Origin: Shewanella oncorhynchi
GTDB lineage: Bacteria > Pseudomonadota > Gammaproteobacteria > Enterobacterales > Shewanellaceae
Assembly (NCBI RefSeq): GCF_012584455.1
Contig: NZ_JABAEB010000014.1
Location: forward strand, 41,140 to 105,139
Reading direction: 5' to 3'
Length of the DNA stretch: 64,000 nt
In this document: piece by piece, positions 7,394-15,462 of the stretch
Numbering within the stretch: the stretch's first letter is position 1
Layout: each line of letters opens with the position of its first letter
Translations under genes and position numbers: made by a program
The notes under the pieces: generated by a model
Databases searched by the model: none
The model's input: the letters and a program-made list of their open reading frames with translations, nothing else
What the model was told of the DNA's origin: nothing

Positions 7394-10300
7394 TTACGCC
7401 GCGTCTTTCTTTAATTTACGCGAATAAATCAGTAGATAAAGCGCGGGTAGTACAAACAGTGACAGTAATGGGGCCGTAACCATGCCGCCGACCATAGGTG
7501 CGGCAATTTTCTGCATCACATCGTTACCCGATCCTGCACCCCACATAATGGGGAGTAGGCCGAAGAAGATGGTCGCTACTGTCATGGCTTTGGGGCGGAT
7601 CCGCATAACTGCACCTTCCATTAACGCTTCTTTTAAGTCACTGACGCTGTGGTAATTATTCTTCTCTTGCCTGTGCTTAATGGCGTTGTTGAGATAGATC
7701 AACATGATCACCCCAAATTCAGCGGCGACACCAGCCAAGGCGATCATACCCACGGCGACCGCGACTGAGATGTTGTAATCCAGTAAATACAGGAGCCAAG
7801 TGCTGCCGACTAATGCAAAGGGTAGGCTCAACATGATGATGCTTGCTTGCATTGTGGAGCCGAATGTCATCATCAGCAGAATGAAAATGACTGCTAATGC
7901 CATAGGGATCACTTGTTTAAGTTTTGCATCGACTCGCTGCATATACTCGTACTGCCCAGCGAAGCTGTAGCTGTAACGCGGTGGTACCTTGAGTTCGGCA
8001 TTTAAAGCTTGCTTGGCGGTCGTAATATATTCGCCGATAGACGTACCTTCAATATCGATAAACACCCAAGAGATTAAGCGACCGTTTTCACTGGTGAGCA
8101 TAGGTGCGCCATCGGTGATTTCTATATCCGCTAAATTTCGCAGTGGTAGATAATTTCCCGATTTAGTGATCACAGGGAGTTCGCGCAGCTTTTCGATATT
8201 ATCGCGTAGCTCACGGGAATAACGCAGGTTAATCGGATAGCGCTCAGCCCCTTGTACCGACTCGCCAATATCCATACCGCCAATGGCGTAACGCACGACA
8301 TCTTGAATATCTTGTAGTGACATACCGTAACGTGCGGCGACATCCAGTTTGGGGGTGATATCGATATAACGCCCGCCACCACTGCGTTCAGCATAGGCTG
8401 ATTTTGTGTGTGGCACTTTGCTGAGAATGGCTTCTATCTTAGCTCCTATGCTTTGCAGTTCGTTGACATCGGCACCAGTGATCTTAATGCCGACGGGGGT
8501 TTTTATTCCCGTCGAGAGCATGTCAATACGGGTTTTGATAGGTTGTACCCAAGCATTGGTCATCCCAGGTACTTTCACCGTTTGTTGTAATTGGGCGATG
8601 ATGCCATCTAAGGTCATACCCTCGCGCCATTCTTCATGGGGTTTAAGCATGATGGTGGTTTCGAGCATAGTTAAAGGCGCAGGATCGGTTGCAGTCTCGG
8701 CGCGGCCCACCTTACCAAATACGCGAGCGACTTCGGGGACGGTTTTAATCAAACGATCCGTCTGCTGTAACACTTCGGCGGCTTTGCCCGCACTGAGTCC
8801 TGGTAACGCGGTTGGCATGTAGAGTAAATCGCCTTCTTCTAACTCGGGCATAAACTCACTGCCCATGCGCGTCATCGGATACCAAGCGCTGACTAAGGCA
8901 ATCAATGCTAATCCTAGGGTGATTTTAGGAAACCTAAGTACCAGATTAAGCGAGGGCTTATATAAAGCGATCAGCACGCGACTGATGGGATTTTTATGCT
9001 CACTCGGAATTTTTCCCCGAATAAAATAGCCCATTAAGACTGGCACTAATGTGATTGCTAATAATGCGGAAGCGGCCATAGCAAAGGATTTGGTATAGGC
9101 CAGCGGTGCAAATAAACGGCCTTCCTGGGCTTCGAGTGCAAACACAGGTACAAAACTTAAGGTAATAATAATTAAAGAGAAAAATAGTGCTGGACCAACC
9201 TCAATCGAGGCTTCGGTGACGATCCGCCAGTGTTCTTTGGTATCGGGTTCTCGGTTGTGTTCTGTGTGAAACTGCTCCAAATGTTTGTGCAGGTTTTCAA
9301 TCATCACAATTGCGCCGTCCACCACCGCGCCTATGGCAATCGCGATACCCCCAAGACTCATAATGTTGGCGTTAACCCCCATCTTATTCATTACGATAAA
9401 GGCAATCAGGATTGAAAGCGGCAGGGTGATGATGGCGACGAGAGTCGAGCGTGCGTGCAGTAAAAACAGTAGGCAGACCAGCCCTACGACTAGCATTTCT
9501 TCGACAACTTTGCTGAACAGGTTATCAACGGATTTTAGAATCAGTTGCGATCTGTCGTAGGTGGGGATGATTTCAACCCCATCGGGTAAACCAGCTTTCA
9601 GTTCTTCAAGCTTAGCTTTTACGGCATCAATCGTGGATAAAGCATTTTCGCCGTAGCGCATCACAATAATGCCGCCTACGACTTCACCTTCACCATCGAG
9701 TTCGGCTATACCGCGGCGTGAGGCCGGGCCTTTGCGCACGGTGGCGACATCCTTGAGTAATAGACCCGTGCCAGAAGGGCTGGTAATACCCAGTGGAATT
9801 TCACGGAAATCCTCAAGGGTTTGACGATACCCTTTGGCGCGCACCATATACTCGGCTTCAGCCATTTCGATGACCGAGCCACCCGCTTCGCTATTAGATT
9901 TTTCTATCGCATCTTTAATGCTGGCGATATCCAGTTTATAGATCGCCATTTTGTCGGGTTCGAGTACGATCTGGTAGGTCTGCTCCATGCCACCGACGGT
10001 TGCGACTTCAGACACGCCAGCCACGCTTTGTAGCTCTAATTTAAGATACCAGTCCTGCAGGCTTTTGAGCTGTGATAAATCTAAACTGCCGGAGCGATCA
10101 ACCAACGCATATTCAAACACCCAACCCACACCTGAGGCATCGGGGCCAAGGGACGGTTGTACGCCTTGGGGTAAACGGCTACTGATCTGACTTAAGTATT
10201 CTAATACCCGTGAGCGCGCCCAGTAGATATCTGTGCCATCTTCGAAAATCACATAGACATAGGAGTCGCCGAACATGGAATAGCCACGTACCGTTTTGGC

Positions 10301-10534
10301 ACCGGGTACAGCTAACATGGCGGTAGATAAAGGATAAGTGACTTGTTCTTCTACCAATTTAGGCGCTTGCCCAGGATAGGACGTTTTAATAATCACTTGC
10401 ACATCCGACAGATCGGGCAAGGCATCGAGTGGCGTTTTACGCAACTCTTGTACGCCCCAGACAGTGATCATGATGGCAATGATCAACACCATAAGTCGTT
10501 GTCTGATGGAGGCTTCGATAATGTACTTTAACAT
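7394..10534 (-). CDS. cusA: CusA-type Cu(I)/Ag(I) efflux RND pump
   Basis: A 1046-residue heavy-metal-efflux RND transporter in the inner membrane. It uses the proton gradient to move monovalent copper or silver from periplasm or cytoplasm to an outer-membrane channel. It has the two-halves RND plan: TM1 at residues 12-30, a periplasmic loop, a TM cluster around 340-540, a second loop, then TMs to the end. The stretches GVGWVFEYALVDRSG, ANIMSLGGIAIAIGAVVDGAIVMIEN (the charged TM4 aspartate) and VGPALFFSLIIITLSF follow E. coli CusA closely. AGGAGC stands 7 bp before the ATG, and cusB ends 9 bp upstream. No outer-membrane CusC lies in the window, so the third part must come from elsewhere. Confidence 0.94.
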   Translation of the reverse strand: MLKYIIEASIRQRLMVLIIAIMITVWGVQELRKTPLDALPDLSDVQVIIKTSYPGQAPKLVEEQVTYPLSTAMLAVPGAKTVRGYSMFGDSYVYVIFEDGTDIYWARSRVLEYLSQISSRLPQGVQPSLGPDASGVGWVFEYALVDRSGSLDLSQLKSLQDWYLKLELQSVAGVSEVATVGGMEQTYQIVLEPDKMAIYKLDIASIKDAIEKSNSEAGGSVIEMAEAEYMVRAKGYRQTLEDFREIPLGITSPSGTGLLLKDVATVRKGPASRRGIAELDGEGEVVGGIIVMRYGENALSTIDAVKAKLEELKAGLPDGVEIIPTYDRSQLILKSVDNLFSKVVEEMLVVGLVCLLFLLHARSTLVAIITLPLSILIAFIVMNKMGVNANIMSLGGIAIAIGAVVDGAIVMIENLHKHLEQFHTEHNREPDTKEHWRIVTEASIEVGPALFFSLIIITLSFVPVFALEAQEGRLFAPLAYTKSFAMAASALLAITLVPVLMGYFIRGKIPSEHKNPISRVLIALYKPSLNLVLRFPKITLGLALIALVSAWYPMTRMGSEFMPELEEGDLLYMPTALPGLSAGKAAEVLQQTDRLIKTVPEVARVFGKVGRAETATDPAPLTMLETTIMLKPHEEWREGMTLDGIIAQLQQTVKVPGMTNAWVQPIKTRIDMLSTGIKTPVGIKITGADVNELQSIGAKIEAILSKVPHTKSAYAERSGGGRYIDITPKLDVAARYGMSLQDIQDVVRYAIGGMDIGESVQGAERYPINLRYSRELRDNIEKLRELPVITKSGNYLPLRNLADIEITDGAPMLTSENGRLISWVFIDIEGTSIGEYITTAKQALNAELKVPPRYSYSFAGQYEYMQRVDAKLKQVIPMALAVIFILLMMTFGSTMQASIIMLSLPFALVGSTWLLYLLDYNISVAVAVGMIALAGVAAEFGVIMLIYLNNAIKHRQEKNNYHSVSDLKEALMEGAVMRIRPKAMTVATIFFGLLPIMWGAGSGNDVMQKIAAPMVGGMVTAPLLSLFVLPALYLLIYSRKLKKDAA

Positions 10535-10543
10535 GATGCGCTC

Positions 10544-12085
10544 CTAGTGCTGATGACCGCTGCTTAAACGCATTAAACTGCCCTTGAGGCTGGCTTCGGA
10601 GTCGAGTAAAAATTGCCCTGAGATCACCACGCGCTCGCCCTCGGTTAAGCCCGAGACAATCTCAGCTTTACCCTGACTCATCATGCCGACGGTCACGACT
10701 TTAGCGGCAAAACTATTGTCGTCTTGTTTGACTATCACGCGATTCTCTTTACCCGTTTGGATTAAGGCTTCCTGTGGGATTACTAGCGTGTCTTTATTGG
10801 GGCCGCCAAAAAGCGAGACCTTGGCGAGGGTTTTAGGTCTAAGGGAAACATGGGTGTTATTGAGCACAACACGCACTCGCAAGCTACGCGTGACAGGATC
10901 AAGTTCCGGATAGATATAATCTATAGTGCCTTTTATCCCGCTTAAGTTCATGGCGGGCACAGCCACTTCAGCCTGTTGGCCTTTGACTATCCAGCTTTGT
11001 TCATTTTCAAACACATCGGCTATGACCCATACCTTAGAGAGATCGACTAACGACATCACTTCGGTGGATGGCTCAATATACATACCATCGCGGATAGACA
11101 GTGTTTCGACTACACCATCCTGTTGTGCATAAAAGGGTACCCGATATTGGGTTTGGCGCGAGTCGGCTAATTGCTTGATTTGTTGCTCGGTAAATCCTAA
11201 AAATGACAGTCTTAAGCCTGCTCTACGAACAAGATCCTGATATCTCTGATTGCCTGCTGTTTTGGCGGTATCTAAGGCGAGTAAATAATCATCCTGAGCA
11301 TTGACTAAATCGGGTGAATAGATTTCATAGAGTAGCTGCCCTTTTTTGACTGTGTCTCCCATGGACTTTACCATCAGTTTTTCAACCCAACCCGTTACTC
11401 GAGCATGGATATGCGTTATTTGGCTTTCATCGTAATCCACTTGTCCAACGGTTTCGACAAATTTCCACAGTGTGTCGCGTTCAACCTTGGCGACTTTGAG
11501 TGCCAGCGCTTGCTGCATACTGCCGGAAACATTGATATTGATTTCTTGGGTATTGCCACCCGTTTCGACTTTTTCTAAGTTCATGCCGCAGATAGGGCAA
11601 GTGCCGGGCACATCGCTGATGATGTGAGCATGCATAGGGCAAACGTACTTGATTGTTGTCACGTGGTTTTGAGCTTTGACTAAACTGTCGGCCTTAGGTG
11701 TTGGGGTATCGAATACCTGGCTCGAAGCTTTCGCTGCCAAGGTTTGCCCATGCTCAGAGGCTTGGTGATCTGCGGCTTGATGCTGCGCATGCTCGGCCGC
11801 GGGGTTCGCGGCATCTTGTTTCTCAACTAAAAACATATTGCACTTAGGGCAGCGACCAGGCTCATGGCTGAGCACTTCGGGATGCATAGGGCAAGTGTAG
11901 GTTTTTACTTGATTTAACGGATTATTCTTAGGCACTGTTGCAGAATTTACTGCAGCTTCGGTCGCCACGGGCTCTTGTGTGCTCGCCAGTTGGGCATGGC
12001 TCAACCAAGGCGTACCTAAGAGTAAGCTACTCAAGATCAGTACTGTTTTAGGGGTCTGCTTTTTTACGGTTTTAAATGAATTCAT
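10544..12085 (-). CDS. cusB: CusB-type periplasmic adaptor with two N-terminal metal-binding motifs
   Basis: About 513 residues; membrane fusion protein linking CusA to the outer-membrane channel. A hydrophobic N-terminal segment (TVLILSSLLLGTPWLSHAQ) is a likely signal peptide. Two heavy-metal-binding domains follow, YTCPMHPEVLSHEPGRCPKC near residue 65 and YVCPMHAHIISDVPGTCPIC near residue 150, and they probably capture Cu or Ag. The adaptor core (lipoyl-like, beta-barrel, membrane-proximal) runs from about residue 185. I take the second ATG, because the GGAG that would serve the first touches its start codon. A His/Ala/Gln-rich linker separates the two metal motifs. It is co-transcribed with cusA. 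Confidence 0.92.
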   Translation of the reverse strand: MNSFKTVKKQTPKTVLILSSLLLGTPWLSHAQLASTQEPVATEAAVNSATVPKNNPLNQVKTYTCPMHPEVLSHEPGRCPKCNMFLVEKQDAANPAAEHAQHQAADHQASEHGQTLAAKASSQVFDTPTPKADSLVKAQNHVTTIKYVCPMHAHIISDVPGTCPICGMNLEKVETGGNTQEININVSGSMQQALALKVAKVERDTLWKFVETVGQVDYDESQITHIHARVTGWVEKLMVKSMGDTVKKGQLLYEIYSPDLVNAQDDYLLALDTAKTAGNQRYQDLVRRAGLRLSFLGFTEQQIKQLADSRQTQYRVPFYAQQDGVVETLSIRDGMYIEPSTEVMSLVDLSKVWVIADVFENEQSWIVKGQQAEVAVPAMNLSGIKGTIDYIYPELDPVTRSLRVRVVLNNTHVSLRPKTLAKVSLFGGPNKDTLVIPQEALIQTGKENRVIVKQDDNSFAAKVVTVGMMSQGKAEIVSGLTEGERVVISGQFLLDSEASLKGSLMRLSSGHQH

Positions 12086-12106
12086 ATGCCTCATCTCCAG
12101 CCTAAC

Positions 12107-12367
12107 TTAGTGGTGTTTGTGGGCGTTTTTTGCCGCACCTTCAGCTGGTTTTGCTTCTACTGCCTTTGGCTCTAAGTTCATACCACATTGAGGGCAAGTA
12201 TCCTCTTTGCTGCCAGTCACTTCAGGGTGCATAGGGCAAACATGGGTATGGGCTTGTTCCTGTGGATTGGCATTGTCGTGTTGATGTGCGTGCGGCGCTG
12301 CCGTCGCAAACACGCTTGTGCTGGTCAGCAAGAATGCGATTAAGGCGAGATTAGTTAGTGTTTTCAT
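12107..12367 (-). CDS. Small periplasmic heavy-metal-binding protein
   Basis: An 86-residue exported protein: signal peptide (MKTLTNLALIAFLLTSTSVF), a His-rich spacer (HAHQHD) and one heavy-metal-binding motif (HVCPMHPEV...CPQCGMNLEP) of the same type as the two in the adjacent CusB. It ends in a His-rich tail (NAHKHH). It probably buffers or delivers Cu/Ag to the pump, comparable in role but not in sequence to CusF. The ATG at 12367 has GGAG 8 bp upstream; the longer GTG start is rejected. It is first in the cusB-cusA transcript, 21 bp upstream of cusB. Confidence 0.85.
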   Translation of the reverse strand: MKTLTNLALIAFLLTSTSVFATAAPHAHQHDNANPQEQAHTHVCPMHPEVTGSKEDTCPQCGMNLEPKAVEAKPAEGAAKNAHKHH

Positions 12368-12644
12368 ATTATTCACTCCATCGGATTAACGGCCGAATAC
12401 GAGCGCATAAACGTCAGTGAGCACAGTGGATCAAAGCGGTTCGCTTCGATAGACGGATGGATGCCACAATTTGGCATTCGGCTCAGTAATCAACGTTTTG
12501 CTAGACTCTGGTGCACGATTTAATGATAAGGCACCACAATAAACGGCTAAATAGGGCGTTAGCTTAGGGCTAACAGCATTGTCGTTTTAGCTTGGTCGTT
12601 TGGCTTTTTTAAGGGTTGATTTGCCCAATAAGCACAAAGTAGGG

Positions 12645-13082
12645 CTAGGCTATCGGTGGTTTAAAGGCCGAAGACAAAGAGATAGAGTGGAAATGAGGCA
12701 TAGGAGTGGCCATTGCAGTATCGCTCATGCTCACACTTGGCCAGAGGTGTGGGCTGAATAGAGTGCCAGCGACTGAAATCGTCAAACAATGACCACAATC
12801 ATTTGAACATGATGTGGTGCCATCACAGCAATGCTGTTTCGCGCCGGGAAGCATTTTATCGTTGCAGCAATCCGCGTTGGCCATTGAATGTGAGTCAGAA
12901 CTGTTCTCCGTGTCCATCTGCATCATTGTAGCGTGGTGCATTTGGGAGGAAACCTCATGATTCATCGCACTCATATCCATAGTGTGTGGCACCATGGCGT
13001 GACCATTAGACACGACACTTTGCCCGACGAGTGCGAGTAGAGTGAATATGACTAAAAAATAACGACCGAGTGTGTGATGCAT
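12645..13082 (-). CDS. Exported Met/His/Cys-rich protein, probable copper-responsive
   Basis: About 145 residues, no recognised family beyond resemblance to small proteins found beside copper-resistance genes. A hydrophobic segment near the N-terminus (YFLVIFTLLALVGQSVVSNG) suggests export or a membrane anchor. Then come Met/His clusters (MVPHTMDMSAMNHE, MHHATMMQMD) and a Cys-rich stretch (DCCNDKM, HCCDG, CSNDCGHC), all suited to binding Cu(I). I prefer the ATG at 13082, which has GGAAG just upstream, over the one at 13118. It precedes the cus genes on the same strand with a 277-bp gap, so it may have its own promoter or lead the operon. Confidence 0.7.
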   Translation of the reverse strand: MHHTLGRYFLVIFTLLALVGQSVVSNGHAMVPHTMDMSAMNHEVSSQMHHATMMQMDTENSSDSHSMANADCCNDKMLPGAKQHCCDGTTSCSNDCGHCLTISVAGTLFSPHLWPSVSMSDTAMATPMPHFHSISLSSAFKPPIA

Positions 13083-13673
13083 AAGTCTTCCAAATGATGA
13101 ACGGCTCGATTCTAGCATAGCGATGTTTAGCTGTAATGATTTAACTCACACTTCAGTTAATGCCTCAATTTAAATATCTAATTAATCTAAATTAGCAAAT
13201 AGAATTTTTGACTCGCAGTTTTGTCTTCAACGGGCTTATCATGAATATGACTGCGTATTCTAAGAGACTCAAATTGATCGTAGAAAGTTTCATTTCGAAC
13301 AGTATTATTCGGCTTACCTGCGTTTTACCATTTATTTCTGCTTCACTCTCAAGGTGCAATAAACATTGGCACGATCACATTTCTGTTTTCTAGAAAATAA
13401 ATTTCTAGTTCTAGATTATCAAGGGGGAGCCTAACTATAAAAAATCGGTAACTTGCGATTATCGGGTGATTGCATTAGCTTTAGTTAAAGTGCATCACAG
13501 TTCAGCTAGCGGTTTTTACCAAATGACGTCCAAATAGTTAGAGCTAAGTCTCATTTTGCGCTTTTAAGGTTAATTTAATCAGCAAATTTCGGCTTAAAAT
13601 CAAATTTCTAATAAATGAAAGAGCATAAACTAGTCTTATAAAAACTAATTTTGACAATTTTGGAGATAGAGTG
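13083..13673. other. Intergenic region upstream of cymA
   Basis: About 590 bp, AT-rich, between the divergent copper gene and cymA. I see no convincing gene; short open frames here lack ribosome sites and family likeness. It must hold the promoters of both flanking genes. TCACA near 13494 resembles half of a CRP site, but the other half is poor. Confidence 0.6.
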
Positions 13674-14237
13674 ATGAACTGGCGTGCACTATTTAAACCT
13701 AGCGCGAAATATTCAATCCTGGCGCTACTGGTCGTCGGTATTGTAGTGGGTGTTGTGGGATACTTTACCACTCAACAAACATTACACGCGACCAGTACAG
13801 ATGAGTTCTGTATGTCTTGCCATAGCAATCATTCGCTGAAGGATGAAGTGTTGGCTTCTGCCCATGGCGGCGGCAAAGCAGGGATTACGGTTCAGTGTCA
13901 AGACTGTCACTTACCCCATGGTCCAGTCGATTATTTGATCAAAAAAATCATCGTATCTAAAGATTTATATGGTTTCATGACAATTGATGGCTTTAACACT
14001 CAAGCTTGGTTAGATGAAAATCGTAAAGAACAAGCGGATAAAGCGCTGAATTATTTCCGTGCGAACGATTCTGCTAACTGTCAGCATTGCCACACTCGTA
14101 TTTACGAGAATCAGCCAGAAACTATGAGTAAAATGGCTGTAAGAATGCACTCAAATAACTTCAAGAAAGAACCAGACGCGAGAAAGACCTGTGTTGACTG
14201 CCATAAAGGCGTAGCACACCCATATCCAAAAGGATAA
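13674..14237 (+). CDS. cymA: CymA, inner-membrane tetraheme menaquinol dehydrogenase
   Basis: A 187-residue NapC/NirT-family cytochrome c. One N-terminal transmembrane helix (about residues 12-32, ILALLVVGIVVGVVGYF) anchors it, and the rest is periplasmic. Four heme-binding motifs are visible: CMSCH, CQDCH, CQHCH and CVDCH. It oxidises menaquinol and passes electrons to periplasmic partners for fumarate, nitrate, DMSO, Fe(III) and Mn(IV) reduction in Shewanella; this breadth is known from S. oneidensis. GGAG lies 8 bp before the ATG at 13674; the GTG one codon upstream is unlikely to be used. It is a single-gene unit with a terminator after it. Confidence 0.97.
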   Translation: MNWRALFKPSAKYSILALLVVGIVVGVVGYFTTQQTLHATSTDEFCMSCHSNHSLKDEVLASAHGGGKAGITVQCQDCHLPHGPVDYLIKKIIVSKDLYGFMTIDGFNTQAWLDENRKEQADKALNYFRANDSANCQHCHTRIYENQPETMSKMAVRMHSNNFKKEPDARKTCVDCHKGVAHPYPKG

Positions 14238-14272
14238 GGTTTAGCTATTCAGTTTCTTAATTGATAGCCATT

Positions 14273-14298
14273 AAAAAGCCCTCTATTGAGGGCTTTTT
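14273..14298. terminator. Bidirectional terminator between cymA and the DUF1145 gene
   Basis: Stem GCCCTC / GAGGGC with a 4-nt loop, flanked by five A on the left and five T on the right, between convergent genes. Confidence 0.9.
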
Positions 14299-14321
14299 GC
14301 TGTCTGTGTCTGAGTGTTCGG

Positions 14322-14606
14322 TTAATTCGCTTGAGCCATCACCCGTTGCCGATAAGCTAACAGGCTGAAAATTCCGAAGATAAACACTTGTAGATAATCT
14401 TGTTGCGTTAATGGTAGCAAGGTCTTAAACAGCATGTGGAAAATCGCGACTTGGAAGCAATGCATCATGCAGGTAATGGCAAACAGGATATTTAAAGTAA
14501 TCGCCACATTGCCTTCAAAGGGGATGACTAAGTTGTAGGCCATCATCAACCATGCAATCAGAGTGATGACTTTACCTAAGTTAATCAATAAGGGCATGGT
14601 TTTCAT
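14322..14606 (-). CDS. Small inner-membrane protein, DUF1145 (YhhL-like)
   Basis: About 95 residues with three hydrophobic segments (near 10-30, 35-58 and 70-85), matching the YhhL/DUF1145 family of unknown function. E. coli yhhL likewise sits directly downstream of rsmD. The reading frame overlaps the rsmD end by 26 bp from the ATG at 14606; an ATG at 14597 is also possible. The overlap implies translational coupling to rsmD. Confidence 0.75.
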   Translation of the reverse strand: MKTMPLLINLGKVITLIAWLMMAYNLVIPFEGNVAITLNILFAITCMMHCFQVAIFHMLFKTLLPLTQQDYLQVFIFGIFSLLAYRQRVMAQAN

Positions 14607-15249
14607 CTTCGATGGGCTCAACAGTGGTTTCTGAGTGATATTGATATAAACGGTAGCTCACTTGCCCTGCATTCTTTTCTTTTAAGGCGTGCCAGCGAGA
14701 AGGGATAGCAAGTTGCGGCAATTCAGACTCGATTTCGACATAAATCAGCGCACCATCATTGAGCCAACCTTGAGTATCTAGCAGTTGAATCGTCTTTTCT
14801 GCCAATCCCTTACGAAAGGGTGGATCGATAAACACCACATCGAAACCTTGCTCGCAGCCCCTTTGCAGTACCACTAACGTATCAGCATTGAGCACTTCGG
14901 CCTTACCGCATTTAAGGGTTTGTAGATTTTCTTTTAATTGCATGGCTGCGCCTCGTTGCAACTCGATAATTTTGGCGAAACTGGCATAGCGGGACAAGGC
15001 TTCGAGAGCTAAAGCGCCGCTACCGCCAAAACAGTCGAGTACACGTGCATTGACTAAATCATTCGCAAGCCAGTTAAAGAGTGTTTCGCGAACCCTGTCT
15101 GTCGTTGGGCGTAAACCTTCGAGATCTTGGATAGGTAGACGACGCGAGCGCCATTGGCCTGCGATGATCCGCACTTGTCCACTGCCGGGTTTATTTTTGG
15201 CTGTTTGACCCTTGGTCACATTATTTTTGACCGTTCGATGATTAACCAA
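14581..15249 (-). CDS. rsmD: 16S rRNA (guanine-966-N2)-methyltransferase RsmD
   Basis: About 222 residues, a class I SAM-dependent methyltransferase. The SAM-binding loop is VLDCFGGSGALALEAL and the catalytic motif is DPPF (in DVVFIDPPFRKG). The N-terminal VRIIAGQWRSRRL is typical of RsmD, which modifies G966 of 16S rRNA on the assembling small subunit. There is no ATG: the frame opens with TTG at 15249, with a GGGGG-type ribosome site just upstream, and a GTG at 15219 is the alternative. The gene is divergent from ftsY, the order common in gamma-proteobacteria. Confidence 0.93.
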   Translation of the reverse strand: MVNHRTVKNNVTKGQTAKNKPGSGQVRIIAGQWRSRRLPIQDLEGLRPTTDRVRETLFNWLANDLVNARVLDCFGGSGALALEALSRYASFAKIIELQRGAAMQLKENLQTLKCGKAEVLNADTLVVLQRGCEQGFDVVFIDPPFRKGLAEKTIQLLDTQGWLNDGALIYVEIESELPQLAIPSRWHALKEKNAGQVSYRLYQYHSETTVEPIEDENHALID

Positions 15250-15462
15250 AGTGCCCCCGTGATTTTGCCTGAAGAAAGAAAGTGGTAGACTGTGCCACCT
15301 TAATAAAGGCCGCTATTTTATATCAAAGTCTCACTAAAAGGTGAGAAGGCTAACTGAGCTTAGCTAATTGCCGACTTTTTGGGCGTAATTGCCGAGGCAA
15401 TCTGGTATAACATCAGGGTCTTATTCAAAATTCAATACTGAAGTAGAGCGCTGGAATCACAC

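Noticed and set aside
11931..11944. Second IS26-like end (GGCACTGTTGCAGA)
   Set aside because: It lies inside the cusB reading frame, has a mismatch in the 14-mer and is in the same orientation as the first, so it is more likely chance.
13208..13393. Short frame upstream of cymA
   Set aside because: No ribosome site, no recognisable domain; lies in a promoter region.
13484..13505. CRP-type site before cymA
   Set aside because: Only the right half (TCACA) is good; the left half matches two of five bases.
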